This document shows, piece after piece, positions 29,350 to 37,246 of a stretch of 64,000 nucleotides of DNA (positions are counted from its first letter, which is position 1; each line of letters starts with the position of its first letter). The stretch spans positions 515,562-579,561 of the forward strand of contig NZ_LT699744.1 in NCBI RefSeq assembly GCF_900155385.1, given 5' to 3'. The notes beneath the pieces are model-generated. The model was not told the origin of the DNA. It saw only the letters and a list, made by a program, of their open reading frames with translations, and made no database searches. The position numbers and the translations under genes are program-made. Source of the stretch: Vreelandella massiliensis. Its GTDB lineage: Bacteria > Pseudomonadota > Gammaproteobacteria > Pseudomonadales > Halomonadaceae.

Positions 29350-29862
29350 ATGGTTAAGTACAAAAAGATCGTTGCCATTGCGCTTGCTGCTAGCCTCGGT
29401 GCCGCAAGCAGCGCGGCCGTTGCCCAAGGTATGCATCAAGGCGGCATGATGGGCGGCCAAGGCGGTATGGGCGCCGGCATGATGATGGGCGGCCAAGGCG
29501 GCATGGGGTTTGGCATGATGCCTGATGCCATGATGGGAGGCATGGGGTCGATGTTCGGCATGAGCGGTATGCTCGACGAGCAGCAGAGGAGCACCATGCG
29601 CGAGATGCGCCAGGAGCATCGCGCCGTCCAACTCGAGCGGATGGGGGAAATGATGAACCTGCGTGATGACATGATGCAACTCATGCAGGCAGAGCGCCCT
29701 GATCCAGAGGAAGTGAAGGCGCTGCACGGGCAAATGGCGAGCCTCCATGGCGACATGCTGGCGGATAATGTGCGCCTGCATAATCAGATGCAGGATCTTT
29801 TGACCGATGAGCAGCGCAAGCAAATGCGCGAGGCGATGCCACGCTATCGTGGCCTTCAATAA
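29350..29862 (+). CDS. Methionine-rich Spy/CpxP-like periplasmic protein
   Basis: The 170-residue protein has a signal peptide (about 1-25, cleavage after AVAQ-like AAVA). A Met/Gly/Gln-rich tract follows (about 26-75, repeated MMGGQGGMG units). Then comes an alpha-helical domain with DEQQRSTMREMRQEHR and LLTDEQRKQMREAM, the LTxxQ-like motif of the Spy/CpxP/ZraP group. Start at 29350 follows gagagg. The Met-rich tract suggests Cu(I) or other soft-metal binding in the periplasm, and the helical part a chaperone or stress-sensing role. Family membership is inferred from the motif. Confidence 0.72.
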   Translation: MVKYKKIVAIALAASLGAASSAAVAQGMHQGGMMGGQGGMGAGMMMGGQGGMGFGMMPDAMMGGMGSMFGMSGMLDEQQRSTMREMRQEHRAVQLERMGEMMNLRDDMMQLMQAERPDPEEVKALHGQMASLHGDMLADNVRLHNQMQDLLTDEQRKQMREAMPRYRGLQ

Positions 29863-29984
29863 GGCTTGACGCGTGTTGCTTTGGCTCAATGTGAGGTTAG
29901 GTTGGCGGATTGCCCTGGCCATGCGGCCATAAGTCGTCTGGCCCTAACACCTTAAAAAAGTGGGGCGATGCGCTTTAGGTGGCC

Positions 29985-31124
29985 TCAATACCCGGTCATT
30001 TCCAAATAGCCCACGCCGATATCGTCTTGCGATTCGGCGTGGCGCACCACGACATCGCCTTCCCAGTAAGGTACCGACGTCGGCATCCAGCGGTTTTGGT
30101 GGCGTGCTTCCACCTCGATTTGTAGGTTGGCCTGGGGTAGCGAGAGGGACCAGCGTGTGGGGATCTCGCGTCCGGCCACATTTTGAGTCGCTAGGGGTGT
30201 CAGCGTGGCAATGTCGTGGCCGATGTGCTGGGTTTGGCCATTGGCGGCGAATAAATGTGCGAACGTAGCATCATTACCTTGCGCGCCACCCCCTCGTAGT
30301 CGGTAGGCCATCAGCTTGCGGCCATCATCCAGATGTAGCGAAAACCAATCCCATCCGGTTTGCTCGGCGGTAAGCAGTTGGCTGCTCCATTCGCGGTCTA
30401 GCCACCCTTTGCCCGTTACCTCGCGAGGCTCGCCGTTCATCGTGACCTCACCGGTAATATGCAAAAATGGCTGGCTGTAATAGCGTGAGCCTTGACCATC
30501 CTCGGTTTTGGCGTTAAAGCCGTTTTCGCCATGCCAAACCAGCGGACCTTGCGCGCTGAGTGTCAGGTCGTAACCGAAGCGCTCTTTGCCCTCACCGCGG
30601 TAGGCTTGCAGCGTAAATTGCGCAAAATTGGTCTCTGGCGGGCTTTTTAGCGACCAGTCATCGATCCAAGCATGAAAAGGCGAGGCCGTTACCCCCGCTT
30701 GTCCATCGCTGCGCGCGCTGTGGCTGCGGGCAAAGCGTTCGGCGGCAAGGTGTGTCTCCCCTTGGGAAACCCCCATATGCGCCATCCATAGTTGATCGGT
30801 TGCCCATGGAGAGGGGGCGGGGCGTTCACTTGGCGGCATAAGCGCCTGACGAAACAGCGTCCACTGCAGGCCGAGTGGCTTGCCGCGGGCGTCTTCAAGA
30901 TTGGCGGTGAGGTACCACCATTCGATGCGGTAGTCCGGGTGTGAACCGTGGTCTCGTGGAAAGCGCAGCGGCGTCGAGGCATCTGCTTGCACAAAGGCGT
31001 CGGCCGTCTGGCCCAGTCCGGCAAACCCTTGAGGCTCGGCGCTAGAAGGCGTCTCTTCGCAACCCGTCAGTAAAAGGCTGCTCACAATAGCCCCTACCAG
31101 CGCCCATATACGAAGACGGTTCAT
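29985..31124 (-). CDS. CrtC/AttH-like lipoprotein of an ABC export operon
   Basis: The start at 31124 overlaps the permease stop (ATGA). A longer frame to 31418 lies inside the permease gene and is rejected. The 379-residue protein has a lipoprotein signal with lipobox LTGC (Cys about 22). A lipocalin-like/CrtC (hydroxyneurosporene synthase) family region follows: PDYRIEWWYLTANLED, MAHMGVSQGE, GKGWLDREWSSQLL, GWDWFSLHLDDGRKLMAYRLR. Homologues are usually annotated carotenoid 1,2-hydratase or AttH-like, but no carotenoid gene is near. Its constant company with a LolD/FtsX transporter suggests a role in envelope lipid handling. Confidence 0.85.
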   Translation of the reverse strand: MNRLRIWALVGAIVSSLLLTGCEETPSSAEPQGFAGLGQTADAFVQADASTPLRFPRDHGSHPDYRIEWWYLTANLEDARGKPLGLQWTLFRQALMPPSERPAPSPWATDQLWMAHMGVSQGETHLAAERFARSHSARSDGQAGVTASPFHAWIDDWSLKSPPETNFAQFTLQAYRGEGKERFGYDLTLSAQGPLVWHGENGFNAKTEDGQGSRYYSQPFLHITGEVTMNGEPREVTGKGWLDREWSSQLLTAEQTGWDWFSLHLDDGRKLMAYRLRGGGAQGNDATFAHLFAANGQTQHIGHDIATLTPLATQNVAGREIPTRWSLSLPQANLQIEVEARHQNRWMPTSVPYWEGDVVVRHAESQDDIGVGYLEMTGY

Positions 31125-33613
31125 GTGGCCCCCTCGTTGAGCATTGCCCGTGGCGACGCTCGCCATAGCTGAATCGACGGCAGCGCGGCCGCGATCAGTG
31201 CCACGCCGAGGGCGGTCAACAGCGTGATGACGATATCGCCGGGGAAGAGATGTAACGGCAATCGCCAACCAAAAGCGGCCACGTTGATAATCGCCACCAG
31301 CGTCCAGGTGATCGCGATGCCCAGCGGAATGGCCACGATACCGGTCATCAGTGCCAGCCCACCGAGTTGAAAGAGCGGGAGCCGTGCGAGTGCTTTGCGT
31401 GGCACGCCCAGCGCCCATAGCGACGCCAGTTGTCGCTGTCGTTCGCGGGCTTGCGCCAACAAGGTGGCGAACAGGGCAAGGGCCGCAACGCCCAAGGTGA
31501 GTCCGTTTAACGCCCGGGTGATGCTAAAGGTGCGCTCGAAAATCTGCGTCGCTTGACGTTTGATCGCGTGCTGATCAATCAGGGCATCCGCAGAGACATC
31601 AAAGGTATCGGCCAGCGCTTGGCGTAACGTGGCTGGGTCGCTGCCCTCCTTTAGAGCGAGCCCGATGGAGGCGATTTCAGCCCCAAAGCGCTGAATGAGC
31701 GTTTGGGTAGGCATGAGTAGCTCGTGGCGCGGGTTACCGTAATCAGGATAAACCGCCGCGATGGTTAACGTCTCTGGCCCGCGCGGCGTTGCCAGGGTGA
31801 GGGCATCGCCCGGCGCTAAGCCTTTTCCTACCGCCATCTGTTCATTGATGAAGACCCCGTTGACGTTCAGCGCCGCCCAAGCATCGGTGCGGCCCGTTTG
31901 CGTATCGAGTAGCGGCCATTGGTCGGTGATGGTGGGCGCGGTCGTAATGCCAAAGAGCGCAATGCGCTCGCCGGTGCTCCCAGGGTGGGAGGCATTTTTC
32001 ATGGCGAGCAGTTCAGCGTTGCCGCGGGCAGTGGGCAGCGTCTCGGTGACATCAGAACGGCGCTCCAGCCAATCCATCATCGGGGTTAGCGTCGACGGGG
32101 CGGCATTGATATATAGTGGTGCGGCCAAGCGCTGGTCCAGCCACTCCAAAAAGGTGAGGCGAAAACCGCCCACCATGCTGCTCACTCCTAAATTCGTCGC
32201 AAGGGCAATCAATAGGGCCATCATGGCCAATGAAAGGCGCGGTAGCTGCAGCTGACTATCGGCTACCGCCCAATGAGCCAGCGGATGCCGATGCATCACG
32301 CGTTGCAACAAACGCAGCCCACCGTTGAGCAGAGGGGGGAGGCTCAGCGCACTGCACAACAAGAGCGCGGCGACGAACCCAAAGCTCACCCGCACGCCCT
32401 GGCCGGGGGGGAGAAGCGTAAGCCAAACCGCCAAAGCGATCGCGATGACCGCCATCACCGCGGCACCTTGTATCATGCGCGTTAGCTGGCGTTGGTAGCC
32501 GGCGCGCCAGGCCTGAGACTGCCCCAGCGCTAACACGTCAAGTCGCGCTGCTCGCCACAGCACGCCGCTACCGGCAAGTAGCAGCCCGCCCAAAGTGATC
32601 GCGAGGCTGCCCAGCCAGTAGTGCCACGGCAATACCAGCGTGCGATGCACATCGGCTTGGTAAAGAGAGGAGAGGGTGTTGGCCACATCGGGCAGTAAGT
32701 GGCCTGCCAGCCAAATGCCGCTGATAAGCCCGAGCGCGGCGCCCAGCAAGCCGAACACCAAAAGCTCAAGGACGATCGCCAGGGTGAGGGTGCGCGCCGG
32801 TACCCCTAGCGCTCGCAGGGTACGCAATGTCGTGAGGCGCTGCTCCATGGCAAGCCCCAAGGCGGCCTGGACGATAAATAGCCCCACGATCAGCGACAGC
32901 AGAGCCAGTGCAGTGAGGTTCAGGTGAAAGCTGTCCGTGAGCTCCCCGGGAGACGCCAGCGAGGCGGCGCGGGTGAGCCGATAGCCCTCGGGTGGATGGG
33001 TCAGCGCCCCAGGCGCGGTGACGAGTTGGCTTAGGCGGTTATCAGTGTCTAATAGCGAAGCGGCAGCGGCGATATCCATCACCAAGGTATTGGACGGAAG
33101 ATCGGTGCGTAGCGACAGCGGCGGCAGGCGCTGATTCTCCTCGACAAGGGGCCTTGCCCCCGACGCTTGTTGGCGAGACAGGCCGAGTAATGCCACGGTT
33201 TCGGGAGCGAGTTGAGTCTGCCAGGGCGGCGTTAAAAACGCCGTTAACTCGGCGCCGTTGCCGCCCAGCGCGTTACCGCTTTGCAAGGTTAAGGGGTCAA
33301 TGCCGATAACGGTGACGCGCTGCCCGTCTATTTCTAGGGGGCCTTCGAGCATCGGTGACACCGGCCAGCCGGCGCGCCGCAGGGTCAGGTAGTCCTCGCG
33401 GGTGAGCGGCTGATCATCGCGTCGCGTTAGCTGGTCGACATTGGCGCTAAAGAGTTGATTGGCGCGGGCGTAACTCTCTTTGGCGGTCGCGTTAACCGCC
33501 TGAACGCTGCTCCAGAGCGCGCTGGCCACCCAAAGCCCCAATAGCAGCATGGCCAACTGTCCCGGGTGGCGGCGGTAGTGGGCAAGCAGTGTCAGCAGCA
33601 CGCGCAGGATCAT
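31121..33613 (-). CDS. FtsX-type ABC transporter permease
   Basis: This 830-residue protein has the arrangement of large MacB/FtsX permeases: an N-terminal helix (about 15-35), a large periplasmic part, three membrane helices near 230-350, a middle helix pair near 370-430, a second periplasmic part, and three C-terminal helices. It therefore looks like two FtsX units in one chain. It overlaps the ATPase gene upstream (ATGA) and the lipoprotein gene downstream (ATGA). Such transporters act by mechanotransmission on periplasmic lipoproteins or envelope substrates. The substrate is unknown. Confidence 0.9.
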   Translation of the reverse strand: MILRVLLTLLAHYRRHPGQLAMLLLGLWVASALWSSVQAVNATAKESYARANQLFSANVDQLTRRDDQPLTREDYLTLRRAGWPVSPMLEGPLEIDGQRVTVIGIDPLTLQSGNALGGNGAELTAFLTPPWQTQLAPETVALLGLSRQQASGARPLVEENQRLPPLSLRTDLPSNTLVMDIAAAASLLDTDNRLSQLVTAPGALTHPPEGYRLTRAASLASPGELTDSFHLNLTALALLSLIVGLFIVQAALGLAMEQRLTTLRTLRALGVPARTLTLAIVLELLVFGLLGAALGLISGIWLAGHLLPDVANTLSSLYQADVHRTLVLPWHYWLGSLAITLGGLLLAGSGVLWRAARLDVLALGQSQAWRAGYQRQLTRMIQGAAVMAVIAIALAVWLTLLPPGQGVRVSFGFVAALLLCSALSLPPLLNGGLRLLQRVMHRHPLAHWAVADSQLQLPRLSLAMMALLIALATNLGVSSMVGGFRLTFLEWLDQRLAAPLYINAAPSTLTPMMDWLERRSDVTETLPTARGNAELLAMKNASHPGSTGERIALFGITTAPTITDQWPLLDTQTGRTDAWAALNVNGVFINEQMAVGKGLAPGDALTLATPRGPETLTIAAVYPDYGNPRHELLMPTQTLIQRFGAEIASIGLALKEGSDPATLRQALADTFDVSADALIDQHAIKRQATQIFERTFSITRALNGLTLGVAALALFATLLAQARERQRQLASLWALGVPRKALARLPLFQLGGLALMTGIVAIPLGIAITWTLVAIINVAAFGWRLPLHLFPGDIVITLLTALGVALIAAALPSIQLWRASPRAMLNEGAT

Positions 33614-34275
33614 GTGGGGGCATCCTGTAACTGCCCGCGATGCAAGCGCGCCACGCGGTTAAGCGGCTTCGCTACGCGCGCGCTATGGGTCACCATTAGC
33701 AGTGCGCAGCGCGTCTCGGCCACGAGTTCCAGCAGAAGCTCAAGCACGGTGTCGGCACTTTGTTCATCCAGGTTGCCGGTTGGCTCATCGGCTAACAGCA
33801 GGCTCGGGCGAACGGCTAGCGCGCGGCCAATGGCCAGGCGCTGCTGTTGGCCACCCGAGAGCTGCTCGGGGAAGTAGCGCTCGCGCCCGGAAAGCCCCAA
33901 GCGTTTTACTAAGTGAGCGCTCCACTTGGCGTCTTCACGGTTGGCCAAGCGTGCCTGAAGGCGTAGGTTGTCGATAACATTGAGACTCGGCACCAGATGA
34001 AATTGCTGGAACACAAGCCCGAGTTGCTGGCGGCGTAAACGGGCGCGCTCGGCTTCATCCAGGGTGGCGAGATCGTGATCGGCAAAGATAATCTGCCCAC
34101 GGTCGGGCACGTCGAGCCCCGCGGCCAAATGCAGCAGAGTGGATTTTCCGCTGCCCGATTCGCCCATCAAGGCGAGGCTTTCACCCGCTTGAAGGGTCAG
34201 GTCGATACCGCTGAGCACCGGCAGTACGCCCTGCGGCGTGTTGAACGTTTTATGCACCTGATGCAGGGCCAGCAT
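33610..34275 (-). CDS. ABC transporter ATP-binding protein, LolD-like
   Basis: The 221-residue ATPase has Walker A GESGSGKSTLLHL, Q-loop FQQFHLVPSL, signature LSGGQQQRLAIGRAL, Walker B LLLADEPTGNLD and H-loop VTHS. Its sequence type is that of the LolD/MacB/FtsE group, which powers FtsX-fold permeases. The permease starts inside its stop codon, so the three genes (ATPase, permease, CrtC-like lipoprotein) form one tightly coupled operon. Confidence 0.93.
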   Translation of the reverse strand: MLALHQVHKTFNTPQGVLPVLSGIDLTLQAGESLALMGESGSGKSTLLHLAAGLDVPDRGQIIFADHDLATLDEAERARLRRQQLGLVFQQFHLVPSLNVIDNLRLQARLANREDAKWSAHLVKRLGLSGRERYFPEQLSGGQQQRLAIGRALAVRPSLLLADEPTGNLDEQSADTVLELLLELVAETRCALLMVTHSARVAKPLNRVARLHRGQLQDAPT

Positions 34276-34349
34276 GCGGGCCTCCTGTTACCCGTAATCG
34301 CAACGACAGCAAAGCATGAAGTGCGATAGGCTCGGATATTTCCGCTCGT

Positions 34350-34426
34350 CCTGAGCCTGTCGAAGGGAGCCTGTCGAAGGGCGTATCAGCGTTGACACAG
34401 CGCTTTACCCTTCGACAAGCTCAGGG
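34350..34426. repeat. REP-like inverted repeat cluster (CCCTTCGACAAGCTCAGGG type)
   Basis: CCTGAGCCTGTCGAAGGG (34350-34367) and a shortened direct copy AGCCTGTCGAAGGG (34368-34381) face CCCTTCGACAAGCTCAGGG (34408-34426). A long hairpin can form. A related single copy occurs at 52358-52374. This sequence type is widespread in intergenic DNA of many proteobacteria. Confidence 0.7.
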
Positions 34427-34506
34427 TGGTCGGGTGGTATGCCATTGAGTCACTCACTGTAATAACCCTGAGACTTTAATGCACCCGAAATACGAGGAAA
34501 TATGCC

Positions 34507-35076
34507 ATGCAGCCACTGCTGAATGAAAACACCCCCGTGACCGAGTCAGCCCTGAACGCCATTGCCCACATGCCCACCGCAAGCCTTTCGGCGTTGATGG
34601 ATGACGCCTTCACGCGTCGCTTAAGCGATGCCGACTTCATGCGCGTGGCGGTGCTGTTGGCGCAGAAAAGCTATGACGAGGGCGGCTGCCCTATTGGCGC
34701 GGTGATCATCGATAACGCGACGCGAAGAATCGTCGGCAAGGGGCACAATACCCTGGTGCAGGAGAGTCATCCCTACAACCATGGGGAAACCGCCGCCATG
34801 CGCGATGCGGGTCGTCTTGATTTCAGCCAAACAACGCTTTTTACGTCCTTGAGCCCTTGTGATATCTGCGCCACGCTCCTTCCTATGCGCGGGGTCGCGC
34901 GGGTGGTGATCGGCGATGTCACCAATGCCTCGGGAACGGAAGCGCTGCTGCGCGAGAAGGGCGTTCAGGTGGATATCATCGAAGACGCGCAAGGCATCGC
35001 GCTCTACGCGCGCTTTCGTGCCGAGAACCCAGCGCTTGAGCGCGAGGACTGGAAAGGGGTGGTGGCGAAAGGGTAA
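34507..35076 (+). CDS. Cytosine deaminase, yeast FCY1-like
   Basis: The 189-residue CDA-fold zinc enzyme has catalytic HGETAAM (His ligand and proton-shuttle Glu) and SLSPCDICATLLPM (PCxxC zinc ligands). The SPCDIC signature, RVVIGDVTN and the C-terminal RFRAENPALEREDW stretch recall the small eukaryotic-type cytosine deaminases (FCY1), which differ from bacterial CodA. It should convert cytosine to uracil for salvage, although isocytosine or other pyrimidines are possible. An extra N-terminal region of about 40 residues (start at 34507) precedes the core. No codB-like permease is adjacent. Confidence 0.8.
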   Translation: MQPLLNENTPVTESALNAIAHMPTASLSALMDDAFTRRLSDADFMRVAVLLAQKSYDEGGCPIGAVIIDNATRRIVGKGHNTLVQESHPYNHGETAAMRDAGRLDFSQTTLFTSLSPCDICATLLPMRGVARVVIGDVTNASGTEALLREKGVQVDIIEDAQGIALYARFRAENPALEREDWKGVVAKG

Positions 35077-35156
35077 ACGCTTTCGCCATCTTGGGGTGAA
35101 TGCGCGGCGCATAGCGCGTAAGATGGCGGGCTTTTGCACTATGACTGGACCCTTAC

Positions 35157-36743
35157 GTGATCGCAACCGCCAATATCACCATGCAGTTCGGGGCCAAGCC
35201 CCTGTTTGAAAACGTCTCCGTTAAGTTCGGCAACGGCAATCGCTACGGCCTGATTGGCGCCAACGGCTGTGGCAAGTCGACGTTCATGAAGATTCTTGGC
35301 GGTGATCTGGATCCCACCTCCGGGCAGGTAATGGTGGATACCAGTGCGCGGCTGGGTAAGCTGCGCCAGGATCAGTTCGCGTTCGAGAATGAGCGCGTTA
35401 TCGATACCGTGATCATGGGCAACACGGAACTCTGGCAGGTGGCGGCGGAGCGCGAGCGCATCTACGCAAAGGCGGAAATGAGCGAAGAAGACGGCATGAC
35501 GGTCGCCGATCTGGAGGTCCGTTTTGCTGAACTCGACGGTTATACCGCCGAGGCGCGGGCGGGTGAGCTGCTCCTGGGTCTGGGTATTCCCATCGAGCAG
35601 CATTACGGCCCCATGAGCGAGGTATCGCCGGGCTGGAAGCTGCGCGTGCTGCTGGCCCAAGCGCTGTTCTCCGACCCGGATGTATTGCTGCTCGACGAGC
35701 CCACCAACCACCTGGATATCAATACCATCCGCTGGCTGGAGGATGTGCTCCGTGCGCGCAGCAGTACCATGATCATCATTTCCCACGATCGTCACTTTCT
35801 TAACAGTGTCTGCACCCACATGGCGGACCTGGACTACGGCGAGATCACGCTGTTCCCTGGCAACTATGACGACTACATGACCGCGGCCACCGCCGTGCGT
35901 GAGCGTCAGTACGCCGACAACGCCAAGAAAAAAGCCCAGATCGCCGAACTGCAGCAGTTCGTCAGCCGTTTCTCGGCCAATGCCTCCAAGGCCAAGCAGG
36001 CTACCTCCCGGGCGCGCCAGATCGACAAGATCAAGCTTGAGGAGATCAAGCCGTCGAGCCGGGTGAGCCCTTTTATCCGCTTCGACCAGGCCAAAAAGAT
36101 TCACCGCAATGCCGTCAATGTCGAGGCCATCACCAAGGGCTACGACGATGCGCCTCTCTTTGAGCGGCTCTCCATGACCGTAGAAGCGGGTGAGCGAATT
36201 GCCATCATTGGCCCCAACGGCATTGGCAAGACCACGCTGCTTAAGACCCTGGCGGGCGAGTTGCACCCGGATGCCGGGGAGGTGAAGTGGACCGATAGCG
36301 CCGACGTTGGCGTCTTCGCTCAGGAGCACGGCGACGATTTTGCCGTCGACGCCACGCTGTTCGAGTGGATGTCCCAGTGGACGCAAGGCGGTGAGCAGGT
36401 GGTGCGGGGCGCGCTGGGGCGGATGCTGTTCTCCAGCGACGATATCGACAAATCGGTGAAGGTGATTTCCGGCGGCGAGCAGGGGCGCATGCTGTTCGGC
36501 AAGCTGACACTGACCCAGCCCAACGTGCTGTTGATGGACGAGCCCACCAACCACCTCGACATGGAGTCCATCGAGGCGCTCAACCTGGCGCTGGAGAACT
36601 ACCCCGGCACGCTGATTTTTGTCAGCCACGACCGCGAGTTTGTCTCCTCGCTGGCCACGCGGGTGCTCGATATGAGCAGCGATGGCATCGTCGACTTCAG
36701 CGGTGGCTACGATGACTACTTGCGCAGCCAAGGTGTGATCTGA
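35157..36743 (+). CDS. ybiT: ABC-F family ATPase YbiT
   Basis: The 528-residue soluble protein has two ABC domains. Walker A motifs are GANGCGKST and GPNGIGKTT; each Walker B is followed by DEPTNHLD ([13 protein letters not shown] and [13 protein letters not shown]). A charged linker (about 245-300) joins them. There are no membrane helices. Length and N-terminus ([22 protein letters not shown]) match E. coli YbiT, an ABC-F protein that acts on the ribosome. Start is GTG at 35157. A 530-codon antisense frame over the whole gene is a shadow. Confidence 0.93.
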   Translation: MIATANITMQFGAKPLFENVSVKFGNGNRYGLIGANGCGKSTFMKILGGDLDPTSGQVMVDTSARLGKLRQDQFAFENERVIDTVIMGNTELWQVAAERERIYAKAEMSEEDGMTVADLEVRFAELDGYTAEARAGELLLGLGIPIEQHYGPMSEVSPGWKLRVLLAQALFSDPDVLLLDEPTNHLDINTIRWLEDVLRARSSTMIIISHDRHFLNSVCTHMADLDYGEITLFPGNYDDYMTAATAVRERQYADNAKKKAQIAELQQFVSRFSANASKAKQATSRARQIDKIKLEEIKPSSRVSPFIRFDQAKKIHRNAVNVEAITKGYDDAPLFERLSMTVEAGERIAIIGPNGIGKTTLLKTLAGELHPDAGEVKWTDSADVGVFAQEHGDDFAVDATLFEWMSQWTQGGEQVVRGALGRMLFSSDDIDKSVKVISGGEQGRMLFGKLTLTQPNVLLMDEPTNHLDMESIEALNLALENYPGTLIFVSHDREFVSSLATRVLDMSSDGIVDFSGGYDDYLRSQGVI

Positions 36744-36773
36744 GGGGCTGCCAGTAAGCCGAGGGCGATGGGC

Positions 36774-37154
36774 CTACCACTCGCCGCTCTCGATGCGCAA
36801 TGCACCTTCGATATCGGCGTTGTAGAGATAGCACCAGGCCTCGCCGTGCTGGGTGGCGAAAATAGCGCGGTCGTAAACGCCCGTATGCGGGGCATGGGCG
36901 ATAAAGTCTTCTAGTTCATCGAGTCGGGCCAGCTGCCTGGCGTCGATCGCGTAAACCTCGATCACCGTACCGCGGGAGGCTTCACGCTTGGCCCCTGGAT
37001 AGGGGCCAAGGTCGTAGAGGCTGAGCGCGGTCAAGCGGTCCTGGCCGAGCAGGGTGGCGCCCTCTAGCCAGGTGTGATTGCGATAGCCCCGTTTGAGCGT
37101 GCCGTACACGGCGACGCGGGGGCAGCGTTGTATGTCGCGCTGCAAGTGATCCAT
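36774..37154 (-). CDS. Gamma-glutamylcyclotransferase-like protein (YtfP type)
   Basis: The 126-residue protein has the signature VAVYGTLKRGYRNHTWLEGA, the YGTLK glycine loop that binds the gamma-glutamyl group, and the central LDELEDFI segment (catalytic Glu) before VYDRAIF. This fold is that of GGCT/YtfP proteins, small cytosolic enzymes. Some cyclise gamma-glutamyl amino acids, and others are of unknown substrate. It is convergent with ybiT, 30 bases apart. Confidence 0.85.
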   Translation of the reverse strand: MDHLQRDIQRCPRVAVYGTLKRGYRNHTWLEGATLLGQDRLTALSLYDLGPYPGAKREASRGTVIEVYAIDARQLARLDELEDFIAHAPHTGVYDRAIFATQHGEAWCYLYNADIEGALRIESGEW

Positions 37155-37168
37155 TTCGCGGCCTTCTT

Positions 37169-37246
37169 ACGTACTGTTTTCACGCACTCTTCTTACGTAC
37201 TCTTCTCAAGTACTGTTTTCACGTACTCTTCTCACGTGCTATTGGC
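37169..37246. repeat. 13-bp tandem repeat
   Basis: Five clear units and one degenerate unit of 13 bases follow the pattern acgtactsttytc: acgtactgttttc, acgcactcttctt, acgtactcttctc, aagtactgttttc, acgtactcttctc, acgtgctattggc. The array fills the gap between the cyclotransferase-like gene and the end of the AAA ATPase gene. The last unit abuts the ATPase stop codon. Confidence 0.75.

Noticed and set aside
31125-31418. 98-residue extension of the CrtC-like lipoprotein
   Set aside because: It lies in the permease gene and would remove the lipoprotein signal at the true start.
35139-36731. 530-codon minus-strand frame
   Set aside because: Antisense shadow of ybiT, whose ABC motifs are all on the plus strand.
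37169-37246. Possible CRISPR array
   Set aside because: The units are 13 bases with no spacers, so this is a simple tandem repeat.
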